The position numbers were made by a program, and so were the translations under genes. 29,207 nt of DNA from DATIYW01 sp035517415 (GTDB lineage: Bacteria > Acidobacteriota > Thermoanaerobaculia > Thermoanaerobaculales > Thermoanaerobaculaceae). The notes below the pieces were generated by a model. It did no database searches. It was not told the origin of the DNA and saw only the letters and a list, made by a program, of their open reading frames with translations. The stretch is taken from assembly GCA_035517415.1 (NCBI GenBank), contig DATIYW010000043.1:1-29207 (forward strand), in the 5' to 3' direction. Below are positions 16,241-24,521 of the stretch, one piece after another (the stretch's first letter is position 1; each line of letters begins with the position of its first letter).

Positions 16241-16261
16241 CGAGGCGGTCAGACCGCCTCG
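16241..16261. terminator. Palindromic hairpin between convergent LOG and DUF169 genes
   Basis: CGAGGCGGTC (16241-16250), A, then GACCGCCTCG (16252-16261): a perfect inverted repeat around one base, folding as at least an 8-bp stem with a TCAGA loop. The DUF169 stop codon lies in that loop, so the stem covers the last codons of the DUF169 gene. It is 20 bases past the LOG stop and can act on both strands. Confidence 0.45.
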
Positions 16262-16980
16262 ACCGGCCCCAGCTCCTCGATCTGGCGCTCCACCTGCTCG
16301 AGCGCCTCCTCGGCCGCGCCGCCCGCGCCCTCCTCGAGCGCGTGCATCACGTGGATCATGCGGTGGAACGGGACCGAGACGAGGAGCTCGTCCGCCCCGA
16401 ACCGGGCGAGGCGCCGGGCCCCGAAGTCGAGCAGCGACACGCCGATCTCGCCCGTGACGGCGGGGTAGGTGATGCCGGTCCGGCAGGCGGGCCCGGTCAG
16501 CTCGGCCTTGATCGAGCCGCCGTCCCAGTAGCTCGCGAGGCCGATCACGCGGTGCAGCGTCCCGGCGCGGCCGATGAACGCGACCAGGTCGGGGAGGACG
16601 TCGGCTTGCGCGAGCGGCGCGAAGAAGACGTGCGTGGCCACCCCGACCGGCGCCGCGACGGTCTGCTGGCCGCGGTGGATCGCGAGGCGCGAGCAGTACA
16701 CCTTCTCCTTGTTGACGAGGAAGTCCACCAACCGCTCGCGTCCGGCGGCCGGCGTCTGGCCGAGCCCGAGGCTGACCAGGCCGCCGGGACAGCCGCAGGT
16801 CTCCACGGTGATGGCGATGAACTCGCCCTGGCTCGCGCGCCGGAGTGCCTGGCAGACGGAGACCTTGCCGTGCGCCGCGCGCCCTGCCGCCGCGGCGGCG
16901 CCGGCGAACGTCACCGCCACCGGCTCGCTGTCGAGCCTCAGCTCGCTCTTGAGACGTTCGGACCACGTGCGCCATTCCAT
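16249..16980 (-). CDS. DUF169-family protein
   Basis: 243-aa soluble protein with the DUF169 layout: N-terminal SEPVAVTF segment (18-25), conserved cysteines in SVCQALRRA (C43), TCGCPGG (C62, C64), VYCSRLAI (C96) and LTGPACRTG (C166), and a C-terminal SVPFHRMIHVMHAL helix. The function of the family is not established; the Cys pattern suggests metal or redox binding. The frame is open far upstream, opposite the Kef gene, but ATG 16980 is the real start: GGAGGGAG lies ahead of it and homology begins there. The C-terminus is acidic (EEALEQVERQIEELG). A TATGTT box (17005-17010, minus) 25 bases upstream could be its -10. Confidence 0.75.
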   Translation of the reverse strand: MEWRTWSERLKSELRLDSEPVAVTFAGAAAAAGRAAHGKVSVCQALRRASQGEFIAITVETCGCPGGLVSLGLGQTPAAGRERLVDFLVNKEKVYCSRLAIHRGQQTVAAPVGVATHVFFAPLAQADVLPDLVAFIGRAGTLHRVIGLASYWDGGSIKAELTGPACRTGITYPAVTGEIGVSLLDFGARRLARFGADELLVSVPFHRMIHVMHALEEGAGGAAEEALEQVERQIEELGPVEAV

Positions 16981-17154
16981 CGTCGGCTCCCTCCCTCGGA
17001 TCTCAACATAGCGCCGCCCGACCGCACCCGCCAGGCGGCGTGGGTCCGGGGGCGCGGGCCGGTTCCCTGCGAAAGGGCAGCGCCGCCGCCGCGCGACCGC
17101 CGCCCGTGGCCGCACCCCCGTGCGTGTTGCCGGAAACGCCGCGACTCGGTCTTC

Positions 17155-17183
17155 TTGCGCCGGCGTCGTCGCTCCGTTAGATT
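17155..17183 (+). promoter_or_regulatory. Promoter of the Kef-type antiporter gene
   Basis: TTGCGC (17155-17160), a 17-base spacer and TAGATT (17178-17183), about 58 bases before the GTG start, within the 261-base divergent gap between the DUF169 and Kef genes. Apart from this and the minus-strand TATGTT box I see nothing defined in that gap. Confidence 0.5.
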
Positions 17184-17241
17184 GGACAGAGTCGCATCTC
17201 AAGGAGGCCGTGCCGGTGCCGCAAGGGGTCGAGGAGCAGCC

Positions 17242-19080
17242 GTGAGCCCGCTGGTAGGGTCGAGTGCCGTCATGGTGCCGCTGTTCGCCGCCGCCGCGGG
17301 GGACAACGGCGGCTCGCTGGTCAGCGACATCGGCTTCTGCCTGATCGTCGCCGGAATCCTGTCGCTCGTGTTCGCGCGGTTCAAGATCCCCTCGATCGCC
17401 GCCTTCCTGGTCGCCGGCGTGATCGTCGGGCCGCAACTCGGGCACCTCGTCACCAACCAGGCGAACATCGAGACCATCGCCCACCTCGGCCTGGCGCTGC
17501 TGCTGTTCGTGATCGGTCTGGAGATCAACGTCGGCGCGCTGCTGCGCAGCGGCAGGACGATCGTCCTGTCGGGGCTGCTGCAGTTCCCACTCACGGTGGC
17601 GTTCGGCTGGGCCGCGGCCGCGCTGCTCCGGATGACCGGGTGGGCGCCGGCGTCGGGCACCTACCTGCCGATCTACGTCGGATTCACGCTGGCGTCCTCG
17701 TCGACCCTGCTCGTGGTGAAGATCATGCAGGAGAAGTTCCAGATGGACACCGTGACCGGCCGGGTCGCGGTCGGCCTGCTGATCGCGCAGGACGTCTGGT
17801 CGATCGTCGTCCTCGCGCTCCAGCCGAACTTCAGCCGGCCGGAGCTGGGGGTGGTCGGCCTGACGTTCCTCGGCATCGCCGTGGTCGCAGGCGTCGCCGT
17901 GTTGCTCGCGCACTACGCCCTGCCGGTGGCGTTCCGCTGGATCGCCAAGAGCCCGGAGCTGATGCTGGTCGCGGCCGCCGGCTGGTGCTTTGCGATCGGC
18001 ACGTTCGGCAGCCACCTCGGCTCGATCCTCGCGCTGGTCGGGCTGAAGGTGCCGATGCAGGTGTCGATGGAGATGGGGGCGCTGATTGCCGGCACCTCGA
18101 TCGCGTCGCTCCCGTACACCCGGCACGTCGTGGCCAAGGTCGCGGTGGTCAAGGACTTCTTCATCACGCTCTTCTTCGTCGCGCTGGGCATGGGGATCCC
18201 GCGCCCGGAAGGGGCCAACGTCCTGCTGCTCGCGCTCGTGCTCTCCCTGCTGGTGCTGCTCTCGCGCTGGGTGGTGTTTTTCCCGCTCTTCTACTTCACC
18301 GGCCTCGACCGGCGCGGGGCGTTCGTCGGCGCGACGCGCCTGGCGCAAATCTCGGAGTTCTGCCTGGTGATCGGCTACCTCGGGATCGGCTACGGGCACA
18401 TCACCTCGGCGACCTCGAGCGCGATCATCTTCGCGTTCGTGACGATGGCGCTCGCCACCCCGTTCCTCTACGAGCAGGCGGACCGCGTCCACGACTGGCT
18501 CGGCCCGACGCTGCAGCGCCTCGGCTTCCGGGCGCCGGAGGCCGACCGTGACGCCACCGGCGGCGGCGAGGCCCCGGCGATCGTACTCCTCGGCTTCCAC
18601 CGCGTCGCGTCCTCGCTGCTGTGGGAGATGCAGAAGCGCGACGGCAAGCTGCTCGCCCAGGTGCTGGTCGTCGACTTCAACGTCGCGCTCCACCGCGCCA
18701 TCGCCGCGACGGGGGCGCGCGTGACCTACGGCGACATCTCGAACTTCGAGATGCTCCAGGAGCTCGGCGTCGACCGCGCGCGGGTGATCGTCTCCACCGT
18801 GCCCGACGACGTGCTGAAGGGAACGACCAACCTCAGGCTCGCCGAGGGCCTGCGGCAGATCAACCCGGAGGCGCGGCTGATCGTCAACGCCGTCGATTTT
18901 GCCTCGGTTCGCGCCATGTACGCCGCGGGAGCCGACTACGTGTACCTCTCCCGCGTCGAGACCGCCCGCAACGTCCTCCCGGTGGTCGAGGCCGCCCTGG
19001 CCGGACCGCTCGTCGACTTCCGCCGCAGCGAGGACGCCGCCCGGGGGGCGCCGGACGCGCGCGCCGAGGTCCTGCCCTGA
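17242..19080 (+). CDS. Kef-type monovalent cation/proton antiporter (CPA2) with RCK/KTN-like domain
   Basis: 612-aa inner-membrane protein. The N-terminal ~425 residues form a Na+/H+-exchanger domain: about 12 helices, with ARFKIPSIAAFLVAGVIVGP (about 44-63), ALLLFVIGLEINVGAL (about 90-105), and LASSSTLLVVKIMQEKF near 151. The C-terminal part (about 450-590) is a TrkA-N/RCK-like Rossmann domain: VLLGFHRVASSLLWEM, VLVVDFN, TYGDISNFEMLQELGV. Its first glycine motif is G-F-H-R-V-A instead of GxGxxG, so nucleotide binding may be weakened. Family members exchange K+ or Na+ for H+. The frame opens at 16342, but GTG 17242, five bases after GAGGAG, is the best start; ATG 17272 is an alternative. It appears monocistronic. 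Confidence 0.88.
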   Translation: MSPLVGSSAVMVPLFAAAAGDNGGSLVSDIGFCLIVAGILSLVFARFKIPSIAAFLVAGVIVGPQLGHLVTNQANIETIAHLGLALLLFVIGLEINVGALLRSGRTIVLSGLLQFPLTVAFGWAAAALLRMTGWAPASGTYLPIYVGFTLASSSTLLVVKIMQEKFQMDTVTGRVAVGLLIAQDVWSIVVLALQPNFSRPELGVVGLTFLGIAVVAGVAVLLAHYALPVAFRWIAKSPELMLVAAAGWCFAIGTFGSHLGSILALVGLKVPMQVSMEMGALIAGTSIASLPYTRHVVAKVAVVKDFFITLFFVALGMGIPRPEGANVLLLALVLSLLVLLSRWVVFFPLFYFTGLDRRGAFVGATRLAQISEFCLVIGYLGIGYGHITSATSSAIIFAFVTMALATPFLYEQADRVHDWLGPTLQRLGFRAPEADRDATGGGEAPAIVLLGFHRVASSLLWEMQKRDGKLLAQVLVVDFNVALHRAIAATGARVTYGDISNFEMLQELGVDRARVIVSTVPDDVLKGTTNLRLAEGLRQINPEARLIVNAVDFASVRAMYAAGADYVYLSRVETARNVLPVVEAALAGPLVDFRRSEDAARGAPDARAEVLP

Positions 19081-19152
19081 GCGCCGGGGCACGCGCACCG
19101 TCGGACGCGGTCCGGTAATGCAAGAGAGACTCAACTCAGGATACGGCTCCAG

Positions 19153-19181
19153 TTGACGAGTCGCGGTTCGGGGTCCATATT
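19153..19181 (+). promoter_or_regulatory. Promoter of the PKD-protein gene
   Basis: TTGACG (19153-19158), a 17-base spacer and CATATT (19176-19181), 55 bases before the ATG. Five of six -35 positions match and the spacing is ideal. Confidence 0.55.
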
Positions 19182-19236
19182 GGCAAGCAGAGCCACAGGC
19201 CTCGCGCGGTGCATTCTCGGTCGAAAGGAGAACCCG

Positions 19237-21876
19237 ATGCGCACCCGTCTTTGGATCGCCGCGACGTCCGTGTCATGTCTGGCGGCGCCCGCGTTCGCGT
19301 TTGCGATGTCCAACAACGGTGCACTCCCGCAGGTCCAGGCGGCGGGGTCGCCGCGAACGGCGGCTCGGCGTTCGGCGGGTGGAGCACCCTATCCGCTCTC
19401 GCTCGCCGACGCCATCCCGGCAGCGGAACGCGCGCTGGCGACGCCGGCGGTGCGGGTGGTCGGGGTGTCGCCGGACGTCGCGACCGCGCTGCTCGCCCAC
19501 GTCGACACCGGGGCGTACGTGTGGCAAACCGGCGAGCTGACGCTGCTCGGCGCCGATGCCGCCTGGGCCGGCGGCGCAGCGCTGGCCGGGGTCGCACCGG
19601 CGGAGGGGCGAGCGGCGGAATCTCGGGGATTCGAAGACCTCGGCCTGCAGACGATCGACGCGTTCCTCGCCGACCTCGGGGCGCGCTTCCCCGGTCTGGC
19701 GGAGGGCGCGTGGGGCCACTACCTGATCAAGGTCCCGAGCCAAGTCCGGCGCGCGGCCCCGGCGGTCGGGGCGCCGGCCGTGGCGGGACCGCTGTCCGGG
19801 GGCACGGTGCTGAGCGAGGACTTCGAGACCGTGCCATGGACGCGCTGGCTGCCGAGCGACAACATGGGCGGCCAATACGGCTGGGCGCAGACGACCTGCG
19901 CCGCGCACGCGGGGACGCACTCCGCCGACGCGGTGCGCGGCGGGAGCGTCGGCTCGACCCTGTCGTGCTTGGCGAGCTACCCGTCGGGGCTCGAGGCGTG
20001 GCTCGACGACACGCAGTGCGAGAACTTCCAGGGCGCGGGCGCGGCCTGGCTCGACTTCTACCTCGACCTCGACAGCCAGATGAACAGCGACTACTTCGGC
20101 GTCTACTATCCGGACAACAGCCAGTCGTACTACGGCGCGCTGTTCTCCGGCAGCACGGGCGGTTGGGTCCACCTCACGTTCGACCTGAAGCACTGGTACA
20201 AGCTCGGCGACCTCAGCGCGAGCGCTTGCAACAAGGTCTCGCTCCTGTTCGAGTCCGACCAGTCGGGGGACCTCGGCGTCGGGGCGCGGGTCGACGACCT
20301 GCGGATCCAGACCGGCTCCACGACCGGGCTCTCGTGCTCCGCGACGGCGACGCCCGACTCCGGCCCCGCGCCGCTGACCGTGAGCTTCACCGGCACGGCG
20401 GGCGGGACGTCCGGCAGCCAGACCTACGCGTGGACGTTCGGCGACGGGGCGACCGCGTCGACGCAGAACGCGACGCACGTCTACGCCTCGCCCGGGAGCT
20501 ACACCGCACGGTTCCGCGTCAGCGAAGGGAGCCAGACGTGCTACAGCTTCCTCGCCGTCACGGCGACGACCGGCGGGGGAGGGACGCAACCCCAGGCGGG
20601 GACCTACACCGGCACGACCACGCAGGGCAAGCCGGTCTCGTTCGACGTGGACGGCAACGGCAACATCAGCCGCTGGGCGATGGGCTTCGCCTGCGGCGGC
20701 ACCTCCGGCGATCTGACCATCACCGGCACCTGCACCGTGTCCAACGGCTCGTTCAGCTGCGGCAGCGCTTCGTGCCCTGCCGCCGGCGTGGCGGTGAAGT
20801 ACGCGGGCGCGTTCGGCACCGCGTCGTCGGCCTCCGGCACGGTCGACCTGGGCGTGCGCCCCGACCCGATGATGAGCTGCTGCAGCACTTCCGGCGTCGG
20901 CTGGAGCGCGACGCTGCAGGGCGGAGCGCCGCTCACCGCGACGGTCGGCGCCGACAAGACGAGCGGCCAGGCGCCGCTGACGGTCCAGTTCCAGGGCGGC
21001 GCCGGCGGCGGGACGCCGCCGTACTCGTATTCGTGGTCGTTCGGCGACGGCAGTGCGGGTTCCACCGACGCATCGCCCTCGCACACGTTCACCGCTGCCG
21101 GTACCTACCAGGTCACGCTGACGGTCCACGACGCGGCCAGCGCCGCCGCGAACGCCTCCACCTCGATCACGGTCACCGCGCCGGCGATGGCCTACCGCTA
21201 CCTGGTCCCGGCGGTCGCGCACAACCCGGGGGTCGGCGGAGTGCTGTGGCGGACGAACGTCGGCGTGGTGAACGCGTCGGGTGCGCCGGCGTCACTCACG
21301 GTCACCTATCGCGGCGCGGCTGGCACGAACAGCCGCAGCACGACGCTCCCGGCGGGGGCGACGGTGGAGTGGGCGAACGTGATGGAGGCGCTGTTCGGCT
21401 ATGCGCCGTCGAGCCCCGTCTCCGGGTGTCTCGAGATTGTCTCCGACGCGCCGTTGAGCGTGGCGGCCCGCACCTTCACCCAGGGGGCGACCGGGACGTT
21501 CGGGCAGTTCTACCCCGCGCTCACCGAGGGCGATGCGCTGACGTCCGGCGAGGTCGGCGTGCTGCCGCTGCTGAAGAAGAACGGCGTCTTCCGGACCAAC
21601 ATCGGCGCGATCAACCTCGGCGCCTCGCCGTGCACCGTGGTGGTGACGCTGCACGACGACGCCGGCAACCCCGTCGGCAACCCGACGACCTTCACGCTCG
21701 ATCCAGGGACGTGGCAGCAGGTCACCGACATCTTCACCGCGTCGGGCGCCGGGCAGCACGAGGTCGCGTACGCGACCGCCGAGCTGCAGACCGCGGGCGG
21801 CGAGGCGTGGCTGTACGCCTCGGTGATCGACGGCGGGAGCGGCGACCCGACCACCGTCCCGGTGATCACGCCGTGA
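19237..21876 (+). CDS. Large secreted protein with two PKD domains and a C-terminal beta-rich domain
   Basis: 879-aa exported protein. Signal peptide 1-21 (hydrophobic core, cleavage near APAFA). Residues about 25-185 are a low-homology N-terminal region. About 190-362 resemble a jelly-roll/lectin-like module (SEDFETVPWTRWLPSDNMGG .. LTFDLKHW .. RVDDLRIQTG) with Cys residues likely paired. PKD1 is about 366-443 (YAWTFGDG) and PKD2 about 565-648 (YSWSFGDG). Between them lies a Cys-containing module (455-563) that I do not recognise. The C-terminus (650-879) starts YRYLVPAVAHNPGVGGVLWR and looks like a beta-rich domain seen at the end of secreted Acidobacteriota proteins (from memory). No catalytic motif is visible, so an adhesive or binding role is likely. 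ATG 19237 follows AAAGGAG. Confidence 0.85.
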   Translation: MRTRLWIAATSVSCLAAPAFAFAMSNNGALPQVQAAGSPRTAARRSAGGAPYPLSLADAIPAAERALATPAVRVVGVSPDVATALLAHVDTGAYVWQTGELTLLGADAAWAGGAALAGVAPAEGRAAESRGFEDLGLQTIDAFLADLGARFPGLAEGAWGHYLIKVPSQVRRAAPAVGAPAVAGPLSGGTVLSEDFETVPWTRWLPSDNMGGQYGWAQTTCAAHAGTHSADAVRGGSVGSTLSCLASYPSGLEAWLDDTQCENFQGAGAAWLDFYLDLDSQMNSDYFGVYYPDNSQSYYGALFSGSTGGWVHLTFDLKHWYKLGDLSASACNKVSLLFESDQSGDLGVGARVDDLRIQTGSTTGLSCSATATPDSGPAPLTVSFTGTAGGTSGSQTYAWTFGDGATASTQNATHVYASPGSYTARFRVSEGSQTCYSFLAVTATTGGGGTQPQAGTYTGTTTQGKPVSFDVDGNGNISRWAMGFACGGTSGDLTITGTCTVSNGSFSCGSASCPAAGVAVKYAGAFGTASSASGTVDLGVRPDPMMSCCSTSGVGWSATLQGGAPLTATVGADKTSGQAPLTVQFQGGAGGGTPPYSYSWSFGDGSAGSTDASPSHTFTAAGTYQVTLTVHDAASAAANASTSITVTAPAMAYRYLVPAVAHNPGVGGVLWRTNVGVVNASGAPASLTVTYRGAAGTNSRSTTLPAGATVEWANVMEALFGYAPSSPVSGCLEIVSDAPLSVAARTFTQGATGTFGQFYPALTEGDALTSGEVGVLPLLKKNGVFRTNIGAINLGASPCTVVVTLHDDAGNPVGNPTTFTLDPGTWQQVTDIFTASGAGQHEVAYATAELQTAGGEAWLYASVIDGGSGDPTTVPVITP

Positions 21877-22000
21877 CGGGCGCGATCCGCTCCGGCTGAG
21901 CGCCCCGCGGCGCCGTCCCGCGGCGGCGCGGGCCGGCGGCCACCGCCGCGGGCCGGGGTTCGGGCCGCGCCGGAAAGCCCGCACCGGTCGGGACAAGCGA

Positions 22001-22028
22001 AGGCCCCCGGAGTCGACCCCGGGGGCCT
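22001..22028. terminator. Bidirectional terminator hairpin
   Basis: AGGCCCCCGG (22001-22010) pairs with CCGGGGGCCT (22019-22028) around an eight-base loop, between the convergent PKD-protein and OmpA-protein genes. On the minus strand it is followed by TCGCTTGTCC, on the plus strand by CGATTCCCC, both only mildly T-rich. The rest of the 184-base gap is GC-rich with no other feature. Confidence 0.65.
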
Positions 22029-22060
22029 CGATTCCCCCCGGCGACGCCGACGACGCGGCG

Positions 22061-23443
22061 TCAGCTGAGCCTGCGAAGTTCGACGCGCCGGTTCTTCGCG
22101 CGCCCCTCCTTGGTCTTGTTGTCGGCGATCGGGTTGCTCTCGCCGTAGCCCTTGGCCACCAGCCTCCCGGGCGCGACACCCTTGCTCGTCAAGTAGTCGC
22201 GGACCGCCTCGGCGCGGCGCTGGGAGAGCTTCGCGTTGTGCTTGACGGTGTTGGTCGAGTCGGTGAAACCCGCCACCTCGACGCGGACGTCCGGCCAGGC
22301 CGCCAGGGACGCGGCGACGCGGTCCAGCACAACCTGGGAGGCCGGCAGCAACGTCGCCTTGTCGGAGTCGAAGCTCACGCCCTCCAGGACCAGGGCCTTC
22401 TGCCCGGGTTCGAAGAGGGGGGCCGCCTTCGGCGCCTCTGGGCAGCCGTGCGCGTCGACCTTGGCGCCGCGCGGTGTGTCGGGGCAGCGGTCGATGCCGT
22501 CGGGCACGCCGTCGCCGTCGCTGTCCTTCGGGCAGCCGTGCTCATCGACGATCACGCCCTTGGGCGTGTCGGGGCAGCGGTCGATGCCGTCGGGCACGCC
22601 GTCGCCGTCGCTGTCCTTCGGGCAGCCGTGCTCATCGACGATCGCGCCCTTGGGCGTGTCGGGGCAGCGGTCGATACCGTCGGGCACGCCGTCGCCGTCG
22701 CTGTCCTTCGGGCAGCCGTACTGGTCGACGATCGCGCCCTTGGGCGTGTCGGGGCAGCGGTCGATGCCGTCGGGCACGCCGTCGCCGTCGCTGTCCTTCG
22801 GGCAGCCGTCGGCGTCGACGATTGCGCCCTTGGGCGTGTTCGGACACTTGTCGCGCTTGTCGGGCACGCCGTCACCGTCGCTGTCGCGCGGCGGCCGCCC
22901 GAACGAGTAGCCGAGGAGGACCTCCGCGTTGGTGAAGTCCTTGGCCCCGGAGTTGCCCCCGCCGAACGCGCGCTCGGCGCGCACCTCCCAGCGCCACGAG
23001 TCGGAGGAGGCGGCGAGGATGCGCTGCCCGATCCCGAACGAACCGAGCGCGCGGTTGAACGACGAGCCCTTGCTGAGGTTGAAGAAGCCCCAGCCGACGG
23101 CCGGCGCGAGGAAGAACTGCGCCCTCCGGCCGAAGAGGAACTCGGGGCCGACGCGGAGCGCGTACTCGTTGGTGTCGATCGAGCGGACCACCCCCTGGTT
23201 CAGACGCGCCCAGGTTAGGTCGCCGAAAATGTCGATGTCGTTCTGGACCTCCGTCGCCGCCCGGACGCCGAGGAGCAGCGAGTCGCGATCCAGGGTCTGG
23301 GGAAGGCCGGTCAGCTTGTGCGACGGGAACGCCGCACCGAGCAGGAGCCCGAACTCCTGCTCCGGGGGCTCCTGGCCCAAGGCCGCCGGCGCGGCGATCG
23401 TGCAGAGGGCGAGCACCACCCCCAAGAAGCTGTCTCTTCGCAT
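22061..23443 (-). CDS. OmpA-family outer-membrane protein with five TSP3 calcium-binding repeats
   Basis: 460-aa outer-membrane protein. Signal peptide 1-23 (ending PAALG). An N-terminal 8-strand-type beta-barrel (about 28-184) shows alternating hydrophobic segments such as EYALRVGPEFLFGRRAQFFLAP. Five 30-residue thrombospondin type 3 repeats follow (about 185-334), each DSDGDGVPDxxDxCPxTPxG with Asp-rich Ca2+ sites and a Cys pair. The OmpA C-terminal domain (about 350-458) has VSFDSDKATLLP, GFTDSTNTVKHNAKLSQRRAEAV and NRRVEL, and binds peptidoglycan. This architecture anchors the outer membrane to the wall with a calcium-stiffened linker, as in OprF-like and myxobacterial OmpA proteins. ATG 23443 follows AGGAGG by five bases. 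The YpfJ-type gene lies 95 bases upstream on the same strand. Confidence 0.92.
   Translation of the reverse strand: MRRDSFLGVVLALCTIAAPAALGQEPPEQEFGLLLGAAFPSHKLTGLPQTLDRDSLLLGVRAATEVQNDIDIFGDLTWARLNQGVVRSIDTNEYALRVGPEFLFGRRAQFFLAPAVGWGFFNLSKGSSFNRALGSFGIGQRILAASSDSWRWEVRAERAFGGGNSGAKDFTNAEVLLGYSFGRPPRDSDGDGVPDKRDKCPNTPKGAIVDADGCPKDSDGDGVPDGIDRCPDTPKGAIVDQYGCPKDSDGDGVPDGIDRCPDTPKGAIVDEHGCPKDSDGDGVPDGIDRCPDTPKGVIVDEHGCPKDSDGDGVPDGIDRCPDTPRGAKVDAHGCPEAPKAAPLFEPGQKALVLEGVSFDSDKATLLPASQVVLDRVAASLAAWPDVRVEVAGFTDSTNTVKHNAKLSQRRAEAVRDYLTSKGVAPGRLVAKGYGESNPIADNKTKEGRAKNRRVELRRLS
22441..22890 (-). repeat. Five tandem 90-bp units encoding the TSP3 linker
   Basis: Units start at 22441, 22531, 22621, 22711 and 22801, each opening GGCAGCCGT on the plus strand. 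Units 2 and 3 differ at only two of 90 bases, and units 3 and 4 at four; the two outer units are more diverged. This indicates recent duplication or gene conversion in frame (30 codons per unit). Confidence 0.93.
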
Positions 23444-23538
23444 GGTTGCCTCCTATTTGTACACCCTATCACTTGCGCGAGACGGGAGCGTGACGCGGCG
23501 CACCGCCCGACCCTCCGGTCGCGAGCCGGCGGCGACGC

Positions 23539-24405
23539 TCAGATCGCGGCGGAGAACGTGTCGCAGGCGTCGATCCGGCCGGACGAGAACCCACGGCGGA
23601 ACCAGTTCACGCGCTGCGCTGACGAGCCGTGCGTCCACGTCTCCGGGTGCACCCCGCCGCCGGCCTGCCGCTGGAGCCGATCGTCGCCGACCGCGGCCGC
23701 GGCGGCGAGGCCCGACTCGATGTCGCCCTGCTCGAGGATCTTGCGCTGGTCGGTGGAGTGGCCCCAGACGCCGGCCAGGCAATCGGCCTGGAGCTCGAGG
23801 CGGACCGACAGCTCGTTGGCGCGCGAGGGCGCGCTTGCCTTGAGCCGCTGCACCCGCTCGTCGATACCGAGCAGGTTCTGGACGTGGTGGCCGACCTCGT
23901 GGGCGATGACGTAGGCCTGGGCGAACTCGCCGGGGGCGCCGAAGCGGGTCCTGAGCTCGTTGTAGAAGGCGAGGTCGATGTACACCTTGTGGTCCGTGGG
24001 GCAGTAGAACGGTCCCGAGGCGCTCTGGGCGAAGCCGCATCCGGAGCGCGTGACCTCGCTGAACAGGACGAGCTTCGCGTGCGGGTATTGGCGGTTCCCC
24101 TGCGCGAATGCCTGCTCCCACGTCTTCTGCACGTCGTCGAGCACGAACGAGACGAACTGCACCTGGCGGTCGTCGTCCGCCCCGCGCGCGGCGGGCTGCG
24201 AGGTGGCGGTCGTCGCCGACGGCGAGCCGACGCCGGTCACGCCCAGCAACGAGAAGAAGTCACGCTTGAAGACGAACGAGAGCACGAGCAGGAGGAGGAA
24301 CCCGCCGATGCCGAGGTGAGGTCCACGCAGCCGGAACCCTGCTGCGGAGCCCTCGTCCCGGTCGTCCTCAAGGTCCGCGCTGCGCCCCGACGGTGTCCAT
24401 CGCAT
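23539..24405 (-). CDS. ypfJ: YpfJ-type neutral zinc metallopeptidase
   Basis: 288 aa, almost identical in length to E. coli YpfJ (287). Layout: charged, Asp-rich cytoplasmic N-terminus (1-29), one membrane helix (30-47, then KRDFFSLLG), a short linker, and the peptidase domain. The zinc site is AYVIAHEVGHHVQNLLG (H169, E170, H173) with a third ligand likely in ELQADCLAGVWG (E204). The family tail THGSSAQRVNWFRRGF (258-273) is present. Cys123 and Cys135 are spaced for a disulfide in the exported domain. The frame extends to 24501, but ATG 24405 with upstream GGAGG gives the family-typical start. Substrates are unknown. Divergent from the GlsB-like gene. Confidence 0.9.
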   Translation of the reverse strand: MRWTPSGRSADLEDDRDEGSAAGFRLRGPHLGIGGFLLLLVLSFVFKRDFFSLLGVTGVGSPSATTATSQPAARGADDDRQVQFVSFVLDDVQKTWEQAFAQGNRQYPHAKLVLFSEVTRSGCGFAQSASGPFYCPTDHKVYIDLAFYNELRTRFGAPGEFAQAYVIAHEVGHHVQNLLGIDERVQRLKASAPSRANELSVRLELQADCLAGVWGHSTDQRKILEQGDIESGLAAAAAVGDDRLQRQAGGGVHPETWTHGSSAQRVNWFRRGFSSGRIDACDTFSAAI

Positions 24406-24482
24406 GGCATTCCTCCGCTGCAACACCACAATACTCCAGCCGCCGGAGCCGCCCTTCGGTGCGGAGCGTGGTCGGGCTGGGA

Positions 24483-24488
24483 TAGAAT
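24483..24488 (+). promoter_or_regulatory. -10 box candidate for the GlsB-like gene
   Basis: TAGAAT inside the AT-rich GATAGAATATTGG, 34 bases before the start codon, in the divergent gap with ypfJ. No convincing -35. A TATTGT on the minus strand (24428-24433) is a possible -10 for ypfJ. Confidence 0.45.
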
Positions 24489-24521
24489 ATTGGCGAAGCA
24501 CAGCCGGACAAGGAGGGGAAG

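Noticed and set aside
16342..17241. N-terminal extension of the Kef frame to 912 aa
   Set aside because: It would overlap the whole DUF169 gene antisense; GTG 17242 has GAGGAG upstream and gives the family-typical start.
16981..19134. N-terminal extension of the DUF169 frame to 961 aa
   Set aside because: The extension is antisense to the Kef gene; DUF169 similarity begins at ATG 16980, which has its own ribosome binding site.
22441..22890. Evenly spaced repeats resembling a CRISPR array
   Set aside because: The 90-bp units have no variable spacers and encode in-frame TSP3 repeats of an OmpA protein.
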